A stretch of DNA of 64,000 nt, taken from the NCBI RefSeq assembly GCF_007829875.1, contig NZ_VIWV01000001.1, positions 4,620,501 through 4,684,500 of the forward strand. Reading direction: 5' to 3'. Under the pieces are notes generated by a model. The model saw nothing but the letters and a program-made list of their open reading frames with translations, did not search any database and was not told the origin of the DNA. Shown in pieces: positions 6,782-18,596 of the stretch. Both the position numbers and the translations under genes were made by a program. Positions within the stretch are counted from its first letter, which is position 1. Every line of letters starts with the position of its first letter. The DNA is from Streptomyces capillispiralis. GTDB taxonomy: Bacteria > Actinomycetota > Actinomycetes > Streptomycetales > Streptomycetaceae.

Positions 6782-9357
6782 CCGTCCTGAAGACCTCGAT
6801 GCGCAACTTCTTCGCGCACAAGGGGCGGATGGCGCTGTCCGCCATCGCCGTCCTGCTGTCGGTGGCCTTCGTCTGCGGCACCCTCGTCTTCACGGACACC
6901 ATGTCCACGACGTTCGACAAGCTCTTCGCCGCCACGTCGTCGGACGTCACGGTCAGCGCCAAGGGCGCCTCCGACAGCGGGGAGACGACCTCCGACAACG
7001 GCAGGCCGCCGGTCCTGCAGGCCTCCGTGCTCGACGAGGTCAAGGGCGCCGAGGGCGTGAAGTCGGCCGAGGGCACGGTGTTCTCCACCTCGGTGACCGT
7101 CGTCGACGGAGACAAGGACAGCCTCTCGCCCACCAGCGGCGGCCCGACCATCGTCGGCAGCTGGAACGGCAACGACGCCCGCACCATGAAGATCACGGAC
7201 GGTGCCGCGCCCCGGGGCGCGGACCAGATCATGGTCGACGCCGACACCGCCGACAAGCACGGCCTGAAGCTCGGCGACGAGATCGGCGTGATCAACGTGG
7301 TCGGCACCCACACCGCGAAGATCTCCGGCATCGCCGACTTCACCGTCACCAACCCCGGTGCCGCGATCTTCTACCTCGACACGAGGACCGCGCAGCGGAC
7401 GCTGGTCGGCGAGGACGACGTCTACACCAACGTCAACGTCACCGCCGCGGCCGGCGTCAGCGACGCCCAGCTGAAGAAGAACGTGGTGGCCGCGCTCGGC
7501 GGCGACCACAAGGTGCAGACCGCCGAGGAGACCGCGGAGGCCAACCAGAAGGACGTCGAGGGCTTCATGAGCGTCATGAAGTACGCGATGCTCGGCTTCG
7601 CCGGGATCGCCTTCCTCGTCGGCATCTTCCTGATCATCAACACGTTCTCCATGCTGGTCGCCCAGCGCACCCGCGAGATCGGTCTGATGCGGGCGATCGG
7701 CTCGTCCCGCAAGCAGGTCAACCGCTCGGTGCTGGTCGAGGCCCTGCTGCTCGGGGTGTTCGGCTCGCTCCTCGGCGTCGGCGCCGGCGTCGGCCTCGCC
7801 GTCGGCCTGATGAAGCTCATGGGCACGATGGGCATGGAGCTGTCCACGGACGACCTCACGGTGGCGTGGACGACCCCGGCGCTCGGACTGCTCCTCGGCG
7901 TCGTCGTCACCGTGCTCGCCGCCTATCTGCCCGCCCGGCGGGCCGGCAGGATCTCCCCGATGGCCGCGCTGCGCGACGCCGGCACCCCGGCGGACGCCAG
8001 GGCCGGCTGGATACGCGGCGCGATCGGCCTGGCCCTCACCGGCTCCGGCGCGTTCGCCCTGTACCTGGCGGGCGCCGCGGACAAGGCCGCGGACGGCTCC
8101 CTCTGGCTGGGCCTGGGCGTGGTGCTGTCCCTGATCGGCTTCGTCGTCATCGGTCCGGTGCTGGCGGGCGGCGTGGTCCGGGTGCTCGGCGCGGTCCTGC
8201 TGCGGGCCTTCGGCCCCGTGGGCCGCATGGCCGAGCGCAACGCCCTGCGCAACCCGCGCCGCACCGGCGCGACGGGCGCCGCGCTGATGATCGGGCTCGC
8301 CCTGGTGGCCTGTCTGTCGGTCGTCGGTTCCTCCATGGTGGCCTCCGCCACCGACGAGCTCGACAAGACCGTCGGCACGGACTTCATCATCCAGTCCGAC
8401 AGCGGCCAGCTGATCACCCCGCAGGCCGTCGAGGCCGCCAAGTCCGCGCCCGGGGTGGAGCGGATCACCGAGTACAAGTGGACCGAGGCCGACTTCACCA
8501 CGCCCGACGGCAAGACGGTGAAGGACACCGCGATCACGGCGGCCGACCCGACGTACGCGACCGACCTGCGGGTCGAGACCGTGGCCGGCAAGCTCACCGA
8601 CGCCTACCGGCCCGACGCGATGTCCGTGCACGAGGACTTCGCCAAGGACCACGGCATCAGCATCGGGTCGAAGATCGAAGTCGCGTTCAAGGACGGTTCG
8701 ACGGGCGCGCTGACGGTCCGGGCGATCACCAGCAGTGAGGCCGTCATCGACGCCGGCGCGATGTACACGTCCATCGACACGCTCGCCCGGTATGTGCCGG
8801 CCGACAAGATGCCGCTGGACACCCTGCTGTTCGTCGCGGCGAAGGACGGGCAGCAGGACGCCGCGTACAAGTCGCTGAAGGGCGCGCTGCACGACTACCC
8901 GCAGTACACCGTGCGCGACCAGACCGACTACAAGGAAGCGCTGAAGGACCAGATAGGTCAGCTGCTGAACATGATCTACGGTCTGCTGGCCCTGGCGATC
9001 GTCGTCGCCGTCCTCGGTGTGGTGAACACGCTGGCCCTGTCGGTCGTGGAGCGCACCCGGGAGATCGGTCTGATGCGGGCCATCGGCCTGTCGCGCCGGC
9101 AGCTGCGCCGCATGATCCGCATGGAGTCGGTCGTGATCGCCCTCTTCGGTGCCCTGCTGGGGCTGGGCCTGGGGCTGGGCTGGGGCGCGACCGCGCAGCA
9201 GCTGCTGGCCCTGGAGGGCCTGAAGATCCTGGACATCCCGTGGCCGACGATCATCGGCGTGTTCATCGGCTCGGCGTTCGTGGGCTTGTTCGCGGCGCTG
9301 GTCCCGGCGTTCCGCGCCGGCCGCATGAACGTGCTGAACGCCATCGCCACCGAGTAG
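6778..9357 (+). CDS. FtsX-like ABC permease with duplicated MacB core
   Basis: An 859-residue permease made of two FtsX-like halves. Helix 1 (about residues 17-38) is followed by a ~200-residue extracellular MacB_PCD domain and three helices (about 262-400); two further helices (~415-460) link to a second copy with its own extracellular domain and a final three-helix FtsX module. The repeated motif RTREIGLMRAIG occurs once in each half. It pairs with the ATPase at 5993. It is paralogous to the permease at 33823-36351, which is similar in length and layout. Likely role: export or extraction of an envelope substrate, or resistance to a cell-wall-active compound; not deducible further. Confidence 0.92.
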   Translation: MTVLKTSMRNFFAHKGRMALSAIAVLLSVAFVCGTLVFTDTMSTTFDKLFAATSSDVTVSAKGASDSGETTSDNGRPPVLQASVLDEVKGAEGVKSAEGTVFSTSVTVVDGDKDSLSPTSGGPTIVGSWNGNDARTMKITDGAAPRGADQIMVDADTADKHGLKLGDEIGVINVVGTHTAKISGIADFTVTNPGAAIFYLDTRTAQRTLVGEDDVYTNVNVTAAAGVSDAQLKKNVVAALGGDHKVQTAEETAEANQKDVEGFMSVMKYAMLGFAGIAFLVGIFLIINTFSMLVAQRTREIGLMRAIGSSRKQVNRSVLVEALLLGVFGSLLGVGAGVGLAVGLMKLMGTMGMELSTDDLTVAWTTPALGLLLGVVVTVLAAYLPARRAGRISPMAALRDAGTPADARAGWIRGAIGLALTGSGAFALYLAGAADKAADGSLWLGLGVVLSLIGFVVIGPVLAGGVVRVLGAVLLRAFGPVGRMAERNALRNPRRTGATGAALMIGLALVACLSVVGSSMVASATDELDKTVGTDFIIQSDSGQLITPQAVEAAKSAPGVERITEYKWTEADFTTPDGKTVKDTAITAADPTYATDLRVETVAGKLTDAYRPDAMSVHEDFAKDHGISIGSKIEVAFKDGSTGALTVRAITSSEAVIDAGAMYTSIDTLARYVPADKMPLDTLLFVAAKDGQQDAAYKSLKGALHDYPQYTVRDQTDYKEALKDQIGQLLNMIYGLLALAIVVAVLGVVNTLALSVVERTREIGLMRAIGLSRRQLRRMIRMESVVIALFGALLGLGLGLGWGATAQQLLALEGLKILDIPWPTIIGVFIGSAFVGLFAALVPAFRAGRMNVLNAIATE

Positions 9358-9389
9358 CCACCGCACACGGGGGTTGCGGGGGAAACACC

Positions 9390-9425
9390 CGGCGCCGGGA
9401 CGTCCTGCGGGACTCCCCGGCGCCG
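9390..9425 (+). terminator. Terminator of the ABC operon
   Basis: CGGCGCCGGG...CCCGGCGCCG forms a long GC stem with an inner GTCC/GGAC pairing and a 3-base loop, 32 bases after the permease stop. There is no T run, as is common in this group. The remainder of the 357-base gap up to mfd holds only a DnaA-box-like site. Confidence 0.7.
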
Positions 9426-9601
9426 TGCCTTCTCCGTCCGGAGACAAGGCCCTCCGCAGGCCCCGGGACTGTCCGGCGCGGGCCCGTGCGCACAGCCCGT
9501 CCGGCGGGTGAGGACGAGGCCCGTCCAGGCCGACCGGGGGTCCAGGGGGCGGAGCCCCCTTGGCGGTTCGCGCACCGGCACCGCCCACCGGTCGGCGGAC
9601 G

Positions 9602-9610
9602 TTGTCCACA
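9602..9610 (+). promoter_or_regulatory. Perfect DnaA box TTGTCCACA upstream of mfd
   Basis: TTGTCCACA equals the preferred Streptomyces DnaA box. It lies 113 bases before the mfd start codon. A single box can occur by chance. Confidence 0.4.
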
Positions 9611-9714
9611 GCCCCCGGCGCCCGCGACCGCGGCGTCGTACGCTGGACACCCCCGGCCCGCGGCGCGCGTCGGGCCCGTCGTGTTGCACACCCCCCGGAC
9701 GGAAAGCACCCCGA

Positions 9715-13272
<3,558 letters not shown>

Positions 13273-13294
13273 ACCCGCCGCGCATCACGCGCGA

Positions 13295-13396
13295 GGAAGC
13301 CCGCCGCGCACCACGCGCAGGGAAGTCCGGCGCGCTGCGCGCAGGGAAGTCCGGCGCGCACTGCGCACAGGGAAGTCCGGCGCGCACTGCGCACAG
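13295..13396 (+). repeat. Four tandem ~26-bp repeats with internal dyads after mfd
   Basis: Copies begin at 13295, 13321, 13345 and 13371, each starting GGAAGTCCGGCGCGC or a near variant. The last two are identical; the second lacks two bases. Each of the last two contains GCGCA-C-TGCGC. They lie between the mfd stop and its terminator. Confidence 0.85.
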
Positions 13397-13409
13397 GGAA
13401 CAACAGGAA

Positions 13410-13439
13410 GCCGTCCACGGCGAGGGTGCCGTGGACGGC
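13410..13439. terminator. Bidirectional terminator between mfd and the antitoxin-like gene
   Basis: GCCGTCCACGGC and GCCGTGGACGGC form a perfect 12-bp stem with a 6-base loop, placed between two convergent genes. Confidence 0.85.
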
Positions 13440-13458
13440 CCTGACGGGGGGCGGGGCC

Positions 13459-13644
13459 TTACGGCTGGTCGGGACGATCGCGGTCCATGCCGAGCCGGCG
13501 TTCGGCCTGCTGCTGCCCGGTGTCGATCCGTTCCTCGTACTTGCCGCCGGTCCTCTCGTTCATTTTCCGTTCCGCCGCGTCCGAAGCCTGCTTGGCCTTG
13601 TCACGCGCCGCCTTGTTGCTCTTGAACTTGTCGAGGATGCCCAT
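13459..13644 (-). CDS. Small Rv0909-like antitoxin-family protein
   Basis: A 61-residue, highly charged helical protein starting MGILDKFKSNKAARDKAKQA, the N-terminal signature of the MT0933/Rv0909-like antitoxin family (related in look to CsbD-type stress proteins). GGAAGGAG precedes the ATG at good spacing and the stop is TAA. No toxin gene is next to it: the neighbours are mfd and a secreted HNH lipoprotein. So a toxin-antitoxin role is doubtful here; many actinobacterial members are orphans. Confidence 0.7.
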   Translation of the reverse strand: MGILDKFKSNKAARDKAKQASDAAERKMNERTGGKYEERIDTGQQQAERRLGMDRDRPDQP

Positions 13645-13826
13645 CCAGAGCTCCTTCCGGAGTGACTCAGAACCGACGATACGCGCGGTTCAGGAGGAAT
13701 ACCCAGAAAGCGCACCTATCGGTCTAGACCACTCCGACCTGTCGCTCGTTACGGTGAGTTACCGTGAGATCCGGGGTCGGACCGCCCCCGCCGGGGCAGG
13801 AGTCAGAAGGACAAGGGAGGGGCGCG

Positions 13827-14606
13827 GTGACGCGGTACATGGGGTGGGGCGCAGGGATCCGGCGTACGGGGCCGGTGGTGATCGCGGCGGTGGCTCTCCT
13901 CGCCGGCTGTGAGGCGGTCCCGGACGTGGACTCCCCGGCGGGAGGTGGAGGCGGGGGCGCCGCCGCGGACGGGCGGGCCGTCAGTCCGCTGGCCAACCCC
14001 GACGGCACCCGGCCGGGCCTCGCACCCGTGACCGGCGAGACGGACCGGGCCGCGGCCGTCGACCTCATCGGGAAGGTGGCGACCAAGGGCCGCGGACCGC
14101 GCACGGGCTACGACCGGGACGAGTTCGGCTACGCCTGGAAGGACACGGCCGACGGGGTCCCCCTGGCGAGGAACGGCTGCGACACCCGTAACGACCTTCT
14201 GCGGCGCGACGGTCAGAAGCTCCGCTTCCGGTCCGGGTCCGACTGTGTGGTGGTCGCCATGACCCTGGCCGATCCCTACACCGGGAAGACGATCGAGTGG
14301 CGCAAGCAGCAGGCCGCCGACGTGCAGATAGACCATGTCGTCCCGCTCTCCTACAGCTGGCAGATGGGTGCCTCGCGCTGGGCGGAGGAGAAGCGGGAGC
14401 GGCTGGCGAACGACACGCTCAACCTGATCCCGGTCGAGGGCCGGGCCAACTCGGCCAAGGGGGACTCCGGGCCCGCGTCCTGGCTCCCCCCGGACAAGGG
14501 CATACGGTGCGCGTACGCGGTCCGCTTCGCCCAGGTCGCCCTCAAGTACGAGATGCCCGTGACCGCGGCGGACAAGGCGATGATGGCGAAGCAGTGCGGG
14601 GGCTGA
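13827..14606 (+). CDS. Secreted HNH (DUF1524-type) nuclease lipoprotein
   Basis: 259 residues. A type II signal peptide ends in LLAGC about 28 residues in, predicting a lipoprotein on the outer face of the membrane. The C-terminal half carries an HNH/DUF1524 metal-finger nuclease core: IDHVVPL, NDTLNLIPV and NSAKGD supply the His, Asn and Asn/Lys positions. Two Cys pairs (residues ~119/137 and in the C-terminal segment) could form disulfides outside the cell. GTG 13827 is selected because GGGAGGGG lies just upstream; ATG 13839 is the alternative. Likely an extracellular DNase for nutrient recovery or competition. Confidence 0.85.
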   Translation: MTRYMGWGAGIRRTGPVVIAAVALLAGCEAVPDVDSPAGGGGGGAAADGRAVSPLANPDGTRPGLAPVTGETDRAAAVDLIGKVATKGRGPRTGYDRDEFGYAWKDTADGVPLARNGCDTRNDLLRRDGQKLRFRSGSDCVVVAMTLADPYTGKTIEWRKQQAADVQIDHVVPLSYSWQMGASRWAEEKRERLANDTLNLIPVEGRANSAKGDSGPASWLPPDKGIRCAYAVRFAQVALKYEMPVTAADKAMMAKQCGG

Positions 14607-14651
14607 CGGCACCCCCGTGAGCCGGCGGGATCCGGCGCGGTCCGGAGCGCC

Positions 14652-14679
14652 GGGCGTCCGGCCTCCACCGGACCCGCCC
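14652..14679. terminator. Hairpin between convergent lipoprotein genes
   Basis: GGGCGTCCGG and CCGGACCCGCCC form a stem with a bulged C and a 6-base loop, 46 bases after the HNH stop and just before the end of the opposing gene. Confidence 0.5.
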
Positions 14680-14695
14680 CGGGGTCCCGGGCACG

Positions 14696-15499
14696 TCAGC
14701 TCAGGGAGTCGAGGTCCAGGACGTTGCCGGTGGGTGCGTCCGCCGGGACCGGCTTCTCGTAGTCGCCGAAGGTGACCGAGCCCGGGTCGGTGCCGGACAC
14801 GCTGTCGATGCGCAGCACGTACGGCTCGCCCTCGGTGGCGACGTACAGGGTGAAGCGGTCCTTGCCGTCCCGTGCCTCCAGCGTGAGCGCGGGCGTGCCG
14901 TCGACGGTCGTCGTCTTCCCGCGGGTGGCGGTGGAGTCGCCCTCCTCCGCGCCGCCGAGGACCAGGTCGAGGTCGCAGAAGCCCGCGATGTCCTCGGCGT
15001 CCGCGCCCTCGGCGGACATCTTGGTCCACTTCCCGGCCAGCAGCGCCACGGTCGCGTCCACGTCGGCCTTGGGCTCGCCCTCGCTCTGCGCCCGCAGGAA
15101 CGCCTCGTCGTACTTCATGTAGAGGGTGTCGCCGGTCTTGATCAGCTCGGCCTCGCCCTGCTTGCCGAGGCCCATCGTGCCGGCGCAGTCGCCCCGCTTG
15201 TCCAGGGCCATGTCGAGGCGGATGGTGCCGCCGGTCTCGTCGTCGGGGATGTCGCCCGTCATCCGCAGGGACGACGCGTCGGTCGTGGCCTTCAGGGCCT
15301 TCTCGGCTATCTCGCCGCCGGTCAGTCCGGCGAACGGCTCTTCCTTCGGCTTCTGCGAGCTCTTCGGCTCCTTCGCCGCGCTCTGCTCGGTCGAGTCGCG
15401 CGATGAGCTGCTGTTCGCCTTGTCCTCGCCGGCGCAGCCGGTGAGCGCGGCGGTGGCCACGGCGGCGAGGCAGAGGCCGGTGAGTGCGGTACGACGCAT
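14696..15499 (-). CDS. Exported lipoprotein, LppX/LolA-like fold
   Basis: 267 residues with signal peptide and lipobox LTGC at ~18-21, followed by a Ser/Lys/Glu-rich spacer to residue ~55. The rest reads as a half-barrel lipoprotein of the LppX/LprG/DUF2092-like type (ALKATTDASSLRMTGDI; TLYMKYDEAFL), folds that bind lipids or sense membrane stress. It is followed at 46 bases spacing by the other exported gene on the same strand. Start ATG 15499 has no strong Shine-Dalgarno but gives an ideal signal peptide. Specific role unknown. Confidence 0.7.
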   Translation of the reverse strand: MRRTALTGLCLAAVATAALTGCAGEDKANSSSSRDSTEQSAAKEPKSSQKPKEEPFAGLTGGEIAEKALKATTDASSLRMTGDIPDDETGGTIRLDMALDKRGDCAGTMGLGKQGEAELIKTGDTLYMKYDEAFLRAQSEGEPKADVDATVALLAGKWTKMSAEGADAEDIAGFCDLDLVLGGAEEGDSTATRGKTTTVDGTPALTLEARDGKDRFTLYVATEGEPYVLRIDSVSGTDPGSVTFGDYEKPVPADAPTGNVLDLDSLS

Positions 15500-15544
15500 G
15501 ACGGGTTCCCCCAGGGGTGAAAGTGGACGGAAGGTGAGCAGGGA

Positions 15545-16033
15545 TCAGAAGTTGCCGGTGCCGAGCAGTTCGCCGTCGGCGTCGTAGACGGTGACGAGGC
15601 CGTTCTCGCTCTGCTTCCAGTCGGCGAACGCGGAGGCGAGGAGCTTGGCGGGGCCCATGCCCTCGCCCATGAGGCCGCCGGTGAAGTCGGTGAAGATGTC
15701 GGCCGAGTCGAGGATGTCGTTCTGCTCGTCGGCGCCCTGGACCTTGGTGACGTGCGCGACGGCCTCCTTCTCCGCGGCCGTCCCGTTCTTCTGGACGAAC
15801 GCCTTGAACTGCTCGGCCTGGGACGCCTTCTCGGCTCCGTCGTCCTCGGCGGCCCCCGCGTCGGCCTCGGTGTCCGCCTTGGTGTCCGAGGTGCCGCCGC
15901 CGGACTGCTGCTCCGCGGACACCGAGGAGCCCTTGTCGGTGGATCCCCCGTCGGTGTCCCCGTTCGCCGAGACGGCGCCGATGACGACGATTCCCACGAC
16001 GGCACCCAGCGCGATCTTGCTCTTCATGCCCAT
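15545..16033 (-). CDS. Small exported / membrane-anchored protein of unknown function
   Basis: 162 residues. A hydrophobic segment at residues 5-22 (KIALGAVVGIVVIGAVSA) acts as signal anchor or signal peptide; no lipobox Cys. A Gly/Asp/Thr/Glu-rich acidic stretch (23-75) precedes a compact C-terminal domain (AEQFKAFVQKNGTAAEKEAVAHVTKV) resembling Streptomyces secreted hypothetical proteins. ATG 16033 is chosen because GGGAGGGG stands seven bases upstream; a second ATG at 16027 is possible. It diverges from the methylase gene at 16228 across a palindromic operator. Confidence 0.7.
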   Translation of the reverse strand: MGMKSKIALGAVVGIVVIGAVSANGDTDGGSTDKGSSVSAEQQSGGGTSDTKADTEADAGAAEDDGAEKASQAEQFKAFVQKNGTAAEKEAVAHVTKVQGADEQNDILDSADIFTDFTGGLMGEGMGPAKLLASAFADWKQSENGLVTVYDADGELLGTGNF

Positions 16034-16110
16034 GACTGTGTCCCCTCCCATGCGGCGAACCGCCCTCTTCCGGCGGCCACTCGTTTGCGGGGTCAATGAG
16101 ACCAGAGAGT

Positions 16111-16143
16111 GTGAACCGAGTCAACACGGTTCACGGTTGTGAA
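16111..16143. promoter_or_regulatory. Interlocked palindromic operators in divergent promoter region
   Basis: GTGAACCG (16111-16118) and CGGTTCAC (16127-16134) form a perfect 8-bp inverted repeat with an 8-base spacer. Overlapping it, TTCAC-GGTT-GTGAA occupies 16130-16143. A possible -10 TATGCT is at 16185-16190 for the methylase. The layout suggests one regulator controlling both the exported protein (minus) and the methylase (plus). Confidence 0.55.
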
Positions 16144-16227
16144 GTTGTGCACGTGCGTGAATGTCGAAGCGTCGCGTGCATCGGTATGCTCGTTGCCACA
16201 CACGGAACAGAGGGAAAGCGGGGCGGG

Positions 16228-18489
16228 GTGCCGGGCATGCAGGACAACGCGACAGAAGTGACCGCCGCCGGGATCGCACGGCTGGCCGGGGTCGGCCGGG
16301 CGGCCGTGAGCAACTGGCGCCGCCGCCACGCCGACTTCCCCAAACCGGTGGGCGGCACCGAGACCAGCCCCTCGTTCGCGCTGCCCCAGGTGGAGGGCTG
16401 GCTGCGCCGGCACGGCAAGCTCGCCGAGGTCCCTCTCAAGGAGCGTGTCTGGCAGCAGCTCGCCGGCCACCCCGCGGGACCGGTCACCGCCCTCACCCAC
16501 GCCGGCTGCGTCCTGCTGCTGATCCACGAGCGTTCCCCCGTCTGGCTGGAGGTCAGCTCCGGATCCGACGAGCGGCTCGCCGCGCTGCTGCCCGGGGCGC
16601 TGGAGCAGGTGCTCACACCCCGGCTCGGAGCGGCGCACGGCTCACGTGTGAACAGCGCACCCCCTGTGAACACCCCGCTTGCCCCGTCCGCCCCGTCCGC
16701 CTCACCCACCCCGGACGCCCTCACCGCTCCCGCCGCCCCAACCCCCGCCCCCGCCCCCTCCCCTCCACCCCCCGCCGCCCTCGCCATCCCCACCGCCCCC
16801 CACCTGCTCCCCTCCGCCCCTCTGCTGCGCGGCGTCGCCGAACTCGCCGCCGAGTCGGGCGCCCGGCAGACCTTCGAGTTCCTGCTGGGCCGTCACCTCG
16901 ACGCCAACCCGCGCCAGTACACGCTCACCCCCGCCGACCTCTCCGGCCTCATGGCCGCCCTCGCCGGCCCGGCCCGCACCGTCCTCGACCCGGCCTGCGG
17001 CACCGGCGCCCTGCTGCGCTCCGTCGCCCCCCGCCCCGGCCAGGAGCTCTACGCCCAGGACGGCGCCCCCGAACTCGCCGCGCTCACCGCGCTCCGCCTC
17101 GCCCTGCACACCCGTGCCACCGTGCACGCCGCCACCGGCGACACCCTGCGGGCCGACGCCCACCCGGCGGTGCGGGCCGACGCTGTGCTGTGCCACCCGC
17201 CGTTCAACGAGCGCAACTGGGGGCACGACGCCCTCGCCTACGACCCGCGCTGGGAGTACGGCTTCCCGGCCCGCACCGAGTCCGAGCTGGCCTGGGTGCA
17301 GCACGCGCTCGCCCGGCTGCGGGACGGCGGCGTCGCCGTCCTGCTGATGCCGCCCGCCGCCGCGTCCCGCCGCTCCGGCCGCCGGATCAGGGCCGACCTG
17401 CTGCGCCGGGGCGCCCTGCGCGCCGTCGTCGCCCTCCCGGCCGGCGCGGCACCCCCGTACAACATCCCGCTGCACCTGTGGGTGCTGCGGCGGCCCGCAC
17501 AGGCGCACGCGCGGCCGGAGGTGCTGCTCGCCGACGCCGGGCGGTTCGCCGGCGACGGGCGCGGCGGCCCCGACTGGCCGGGGGTGCGGGAGGCGGTGCT
17601 GGACGCGTGGCGCGCCTTCGACCGGGACGGGCGGCTCGGCGAACGGCCCGGACTGGCCCGTTCCGTGCCCGTCATCGAGCTGCTCGACGACGACGTGGAC
17701 CTCGCCCCGGCCCGCCATCTGCCGCCCCCGGCCCCGGCGGACGGCGCCGGCCGGCTCGGCGACGTACGGGAACGGCTCGGCGAGACGCTGCGCCTGACCG
17801 CCGGGCTGACCCCGCCGCCCGTGGACCCCGCGCGGCCCGCCGCCCCCGGCCGTCTGCCCCTCACCACCGTCGGCGAACTCGCGCGCGCGGGCGCCCTGGT
17901 GATGCGTACCGGCGGCACCGGCGGAATCGGCGGCACCGGCGGCACCGGTGGAACCAGAGGAACCGGCGGAACCGGCGGCACCGGCGGAACCTTCGGCACC
18001 GGCGGCCACGCGCGTGTGCCCGTGCTCACCGACCACGACGTGCTCTCCGGAACGGCCCCCTCCGGGACGCTCCCGGAGAGCGGCGAGGACGTGGTGCTCA
18101 CCGCACCCGGCGACGTCGTCGTGCCCGTACTCGGCGGAGGCTCCGTCGCGCGGGTCGTCGACGGGGCGACCGCGGGCGCCGCCCTGGGCCGCAACCTGGT
18201 GCTGCTGCGCCCCGATCCGGCGGCGCTCGACGCCTGGTTCCTCGCCGGGTTCCTGCGCGGCACCGCCAACAACCGGCAGGCCAGCAGCTACGCGTCCACC
18301 GCCACCCGGCTCGACGTCCGACGCCTCCAGCTGCCCCGGATCCCGCCGGCCGAACAGCGGCGCTACGGCGCCCGGTTCCGGGCCCTCGACGAGTTCGAGC
18401 GGGCGCTCAGGCAGGCGGGGCGGCTCGGGGAGCAGCTGGTGCGGGGGATGTACGACGGTCTCACCGACGGGACGATCGCTCCCGACTGA
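16228..18489 (+). CDS. Orphan type I-like N6-adenine DNA methylase fused to specificity-like domain
   Basis: 753 residues. Residues 10-60 form a helix-turn-helix (GIARLAGVGRAAVSNWRRRH). After a Pro/Ala-rich linker, an HsdM-like methylase carries SAM motif I DPACGTG near residue 254. Motif IV, normally NPPF, reads HPPF near residue 325. The C-terminal ~200 residues look like half an HsdS subunit (VGELARAGALV at the start, LPRIPPAEQRRYGARFRAL at the end). No restriction subunit is nearby. GTG 16228 (after AGGGAAAG) is favoured; ATG 16237 is possible. Given the HTH and the altered catalytic Asn, it may bind DNA and regulate rather than methylate. Confidence 0.8.
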   Translation: MPGMQDNATEVTAAGIARLAGVGRAAVSNWRRRHADFPKPVGGTETSPSFALPQVEGWLRRHGKLAEVPLKERVWQQLAGHPAGPVTALTHAGCVLLLIHERSPVWLEVSSGSDERLAALLPGALEQVLTPRLGAAHGSRVNSAPPVNTPLAPSAPSASPTPDALTAPAAPTPAPAPSPPPPAALAIPTAPHLLPSAPLLRGVAELAAESGARQTFEFLLGRHLDANPRQYTLTPADLSGLMAALAGPARTVLDPACGTGALLRSVAPRPGQELYAQDGAPELAALTALRLALHTRATVHAATGDTLRADAHPAVRADAVLCHPPFNERNWGHDALAYDPRWEYGFPARTESELAWVQHALARLRDGGVAVLLMPPAAASRRSGRRIRADLLRRGALRAVVALPAGAAPPYNIPLHLWVLRRPAQAHARPEVLLADAGRFAGDGRGGPDWPGVREAVLDAWRAFDRDGRLGERPGLARSVPVIELLDDDVDLAPARHLPPPAPADGAGRLGDVRERLGETLRLTAGLTPPPVDPARPAAPGRLPLTTVGELARAGALVMRTGGTGGIGGTGGTGGTRGTGGTGGTGGTFGTGGHARVPVLTDHDVLSGTAPSGTLPESGEDVVLTAPGDVVVPVLGGGSVARVVDGATAGAALGRNLVLLRPDPAALDAWFLAGFLRGTANNRQASSYASTATRLDVRRLQLPRIPPAEQRRYGARFRALDEFERALRQAGRLGEQLVRGMYDGLTDGTIAPD
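17908..18006 (+). repeat. Eleven tandem 9-bp units (Thr-Gly-Gly) in the methylase
   Basis: Eleven ACC-GGC-GGC-like units encode Thr-Gly-Gly with three single substitutions (Ile, Arg, Phe). The tract sits just inside the specificity-like domain, after GALVMRT. Unit gain or loss would keep frame. Confidence 0.85.
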
Positions 18490-18596
18490 GCCCGTACGAC
18501 AACGGTTCGGTACATCCCGGGACCGGTTGTCCTCGCGGGCCTATACGCTCGGACCTTCAACCGAGTTCCCGTCGGATCACCTGTCCAGGAGCAGTC

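Noticed and set aside
13295..13396. CRISPR array
   Set aside because: Units are contiguous with no unique spacers and no cas genes are near.
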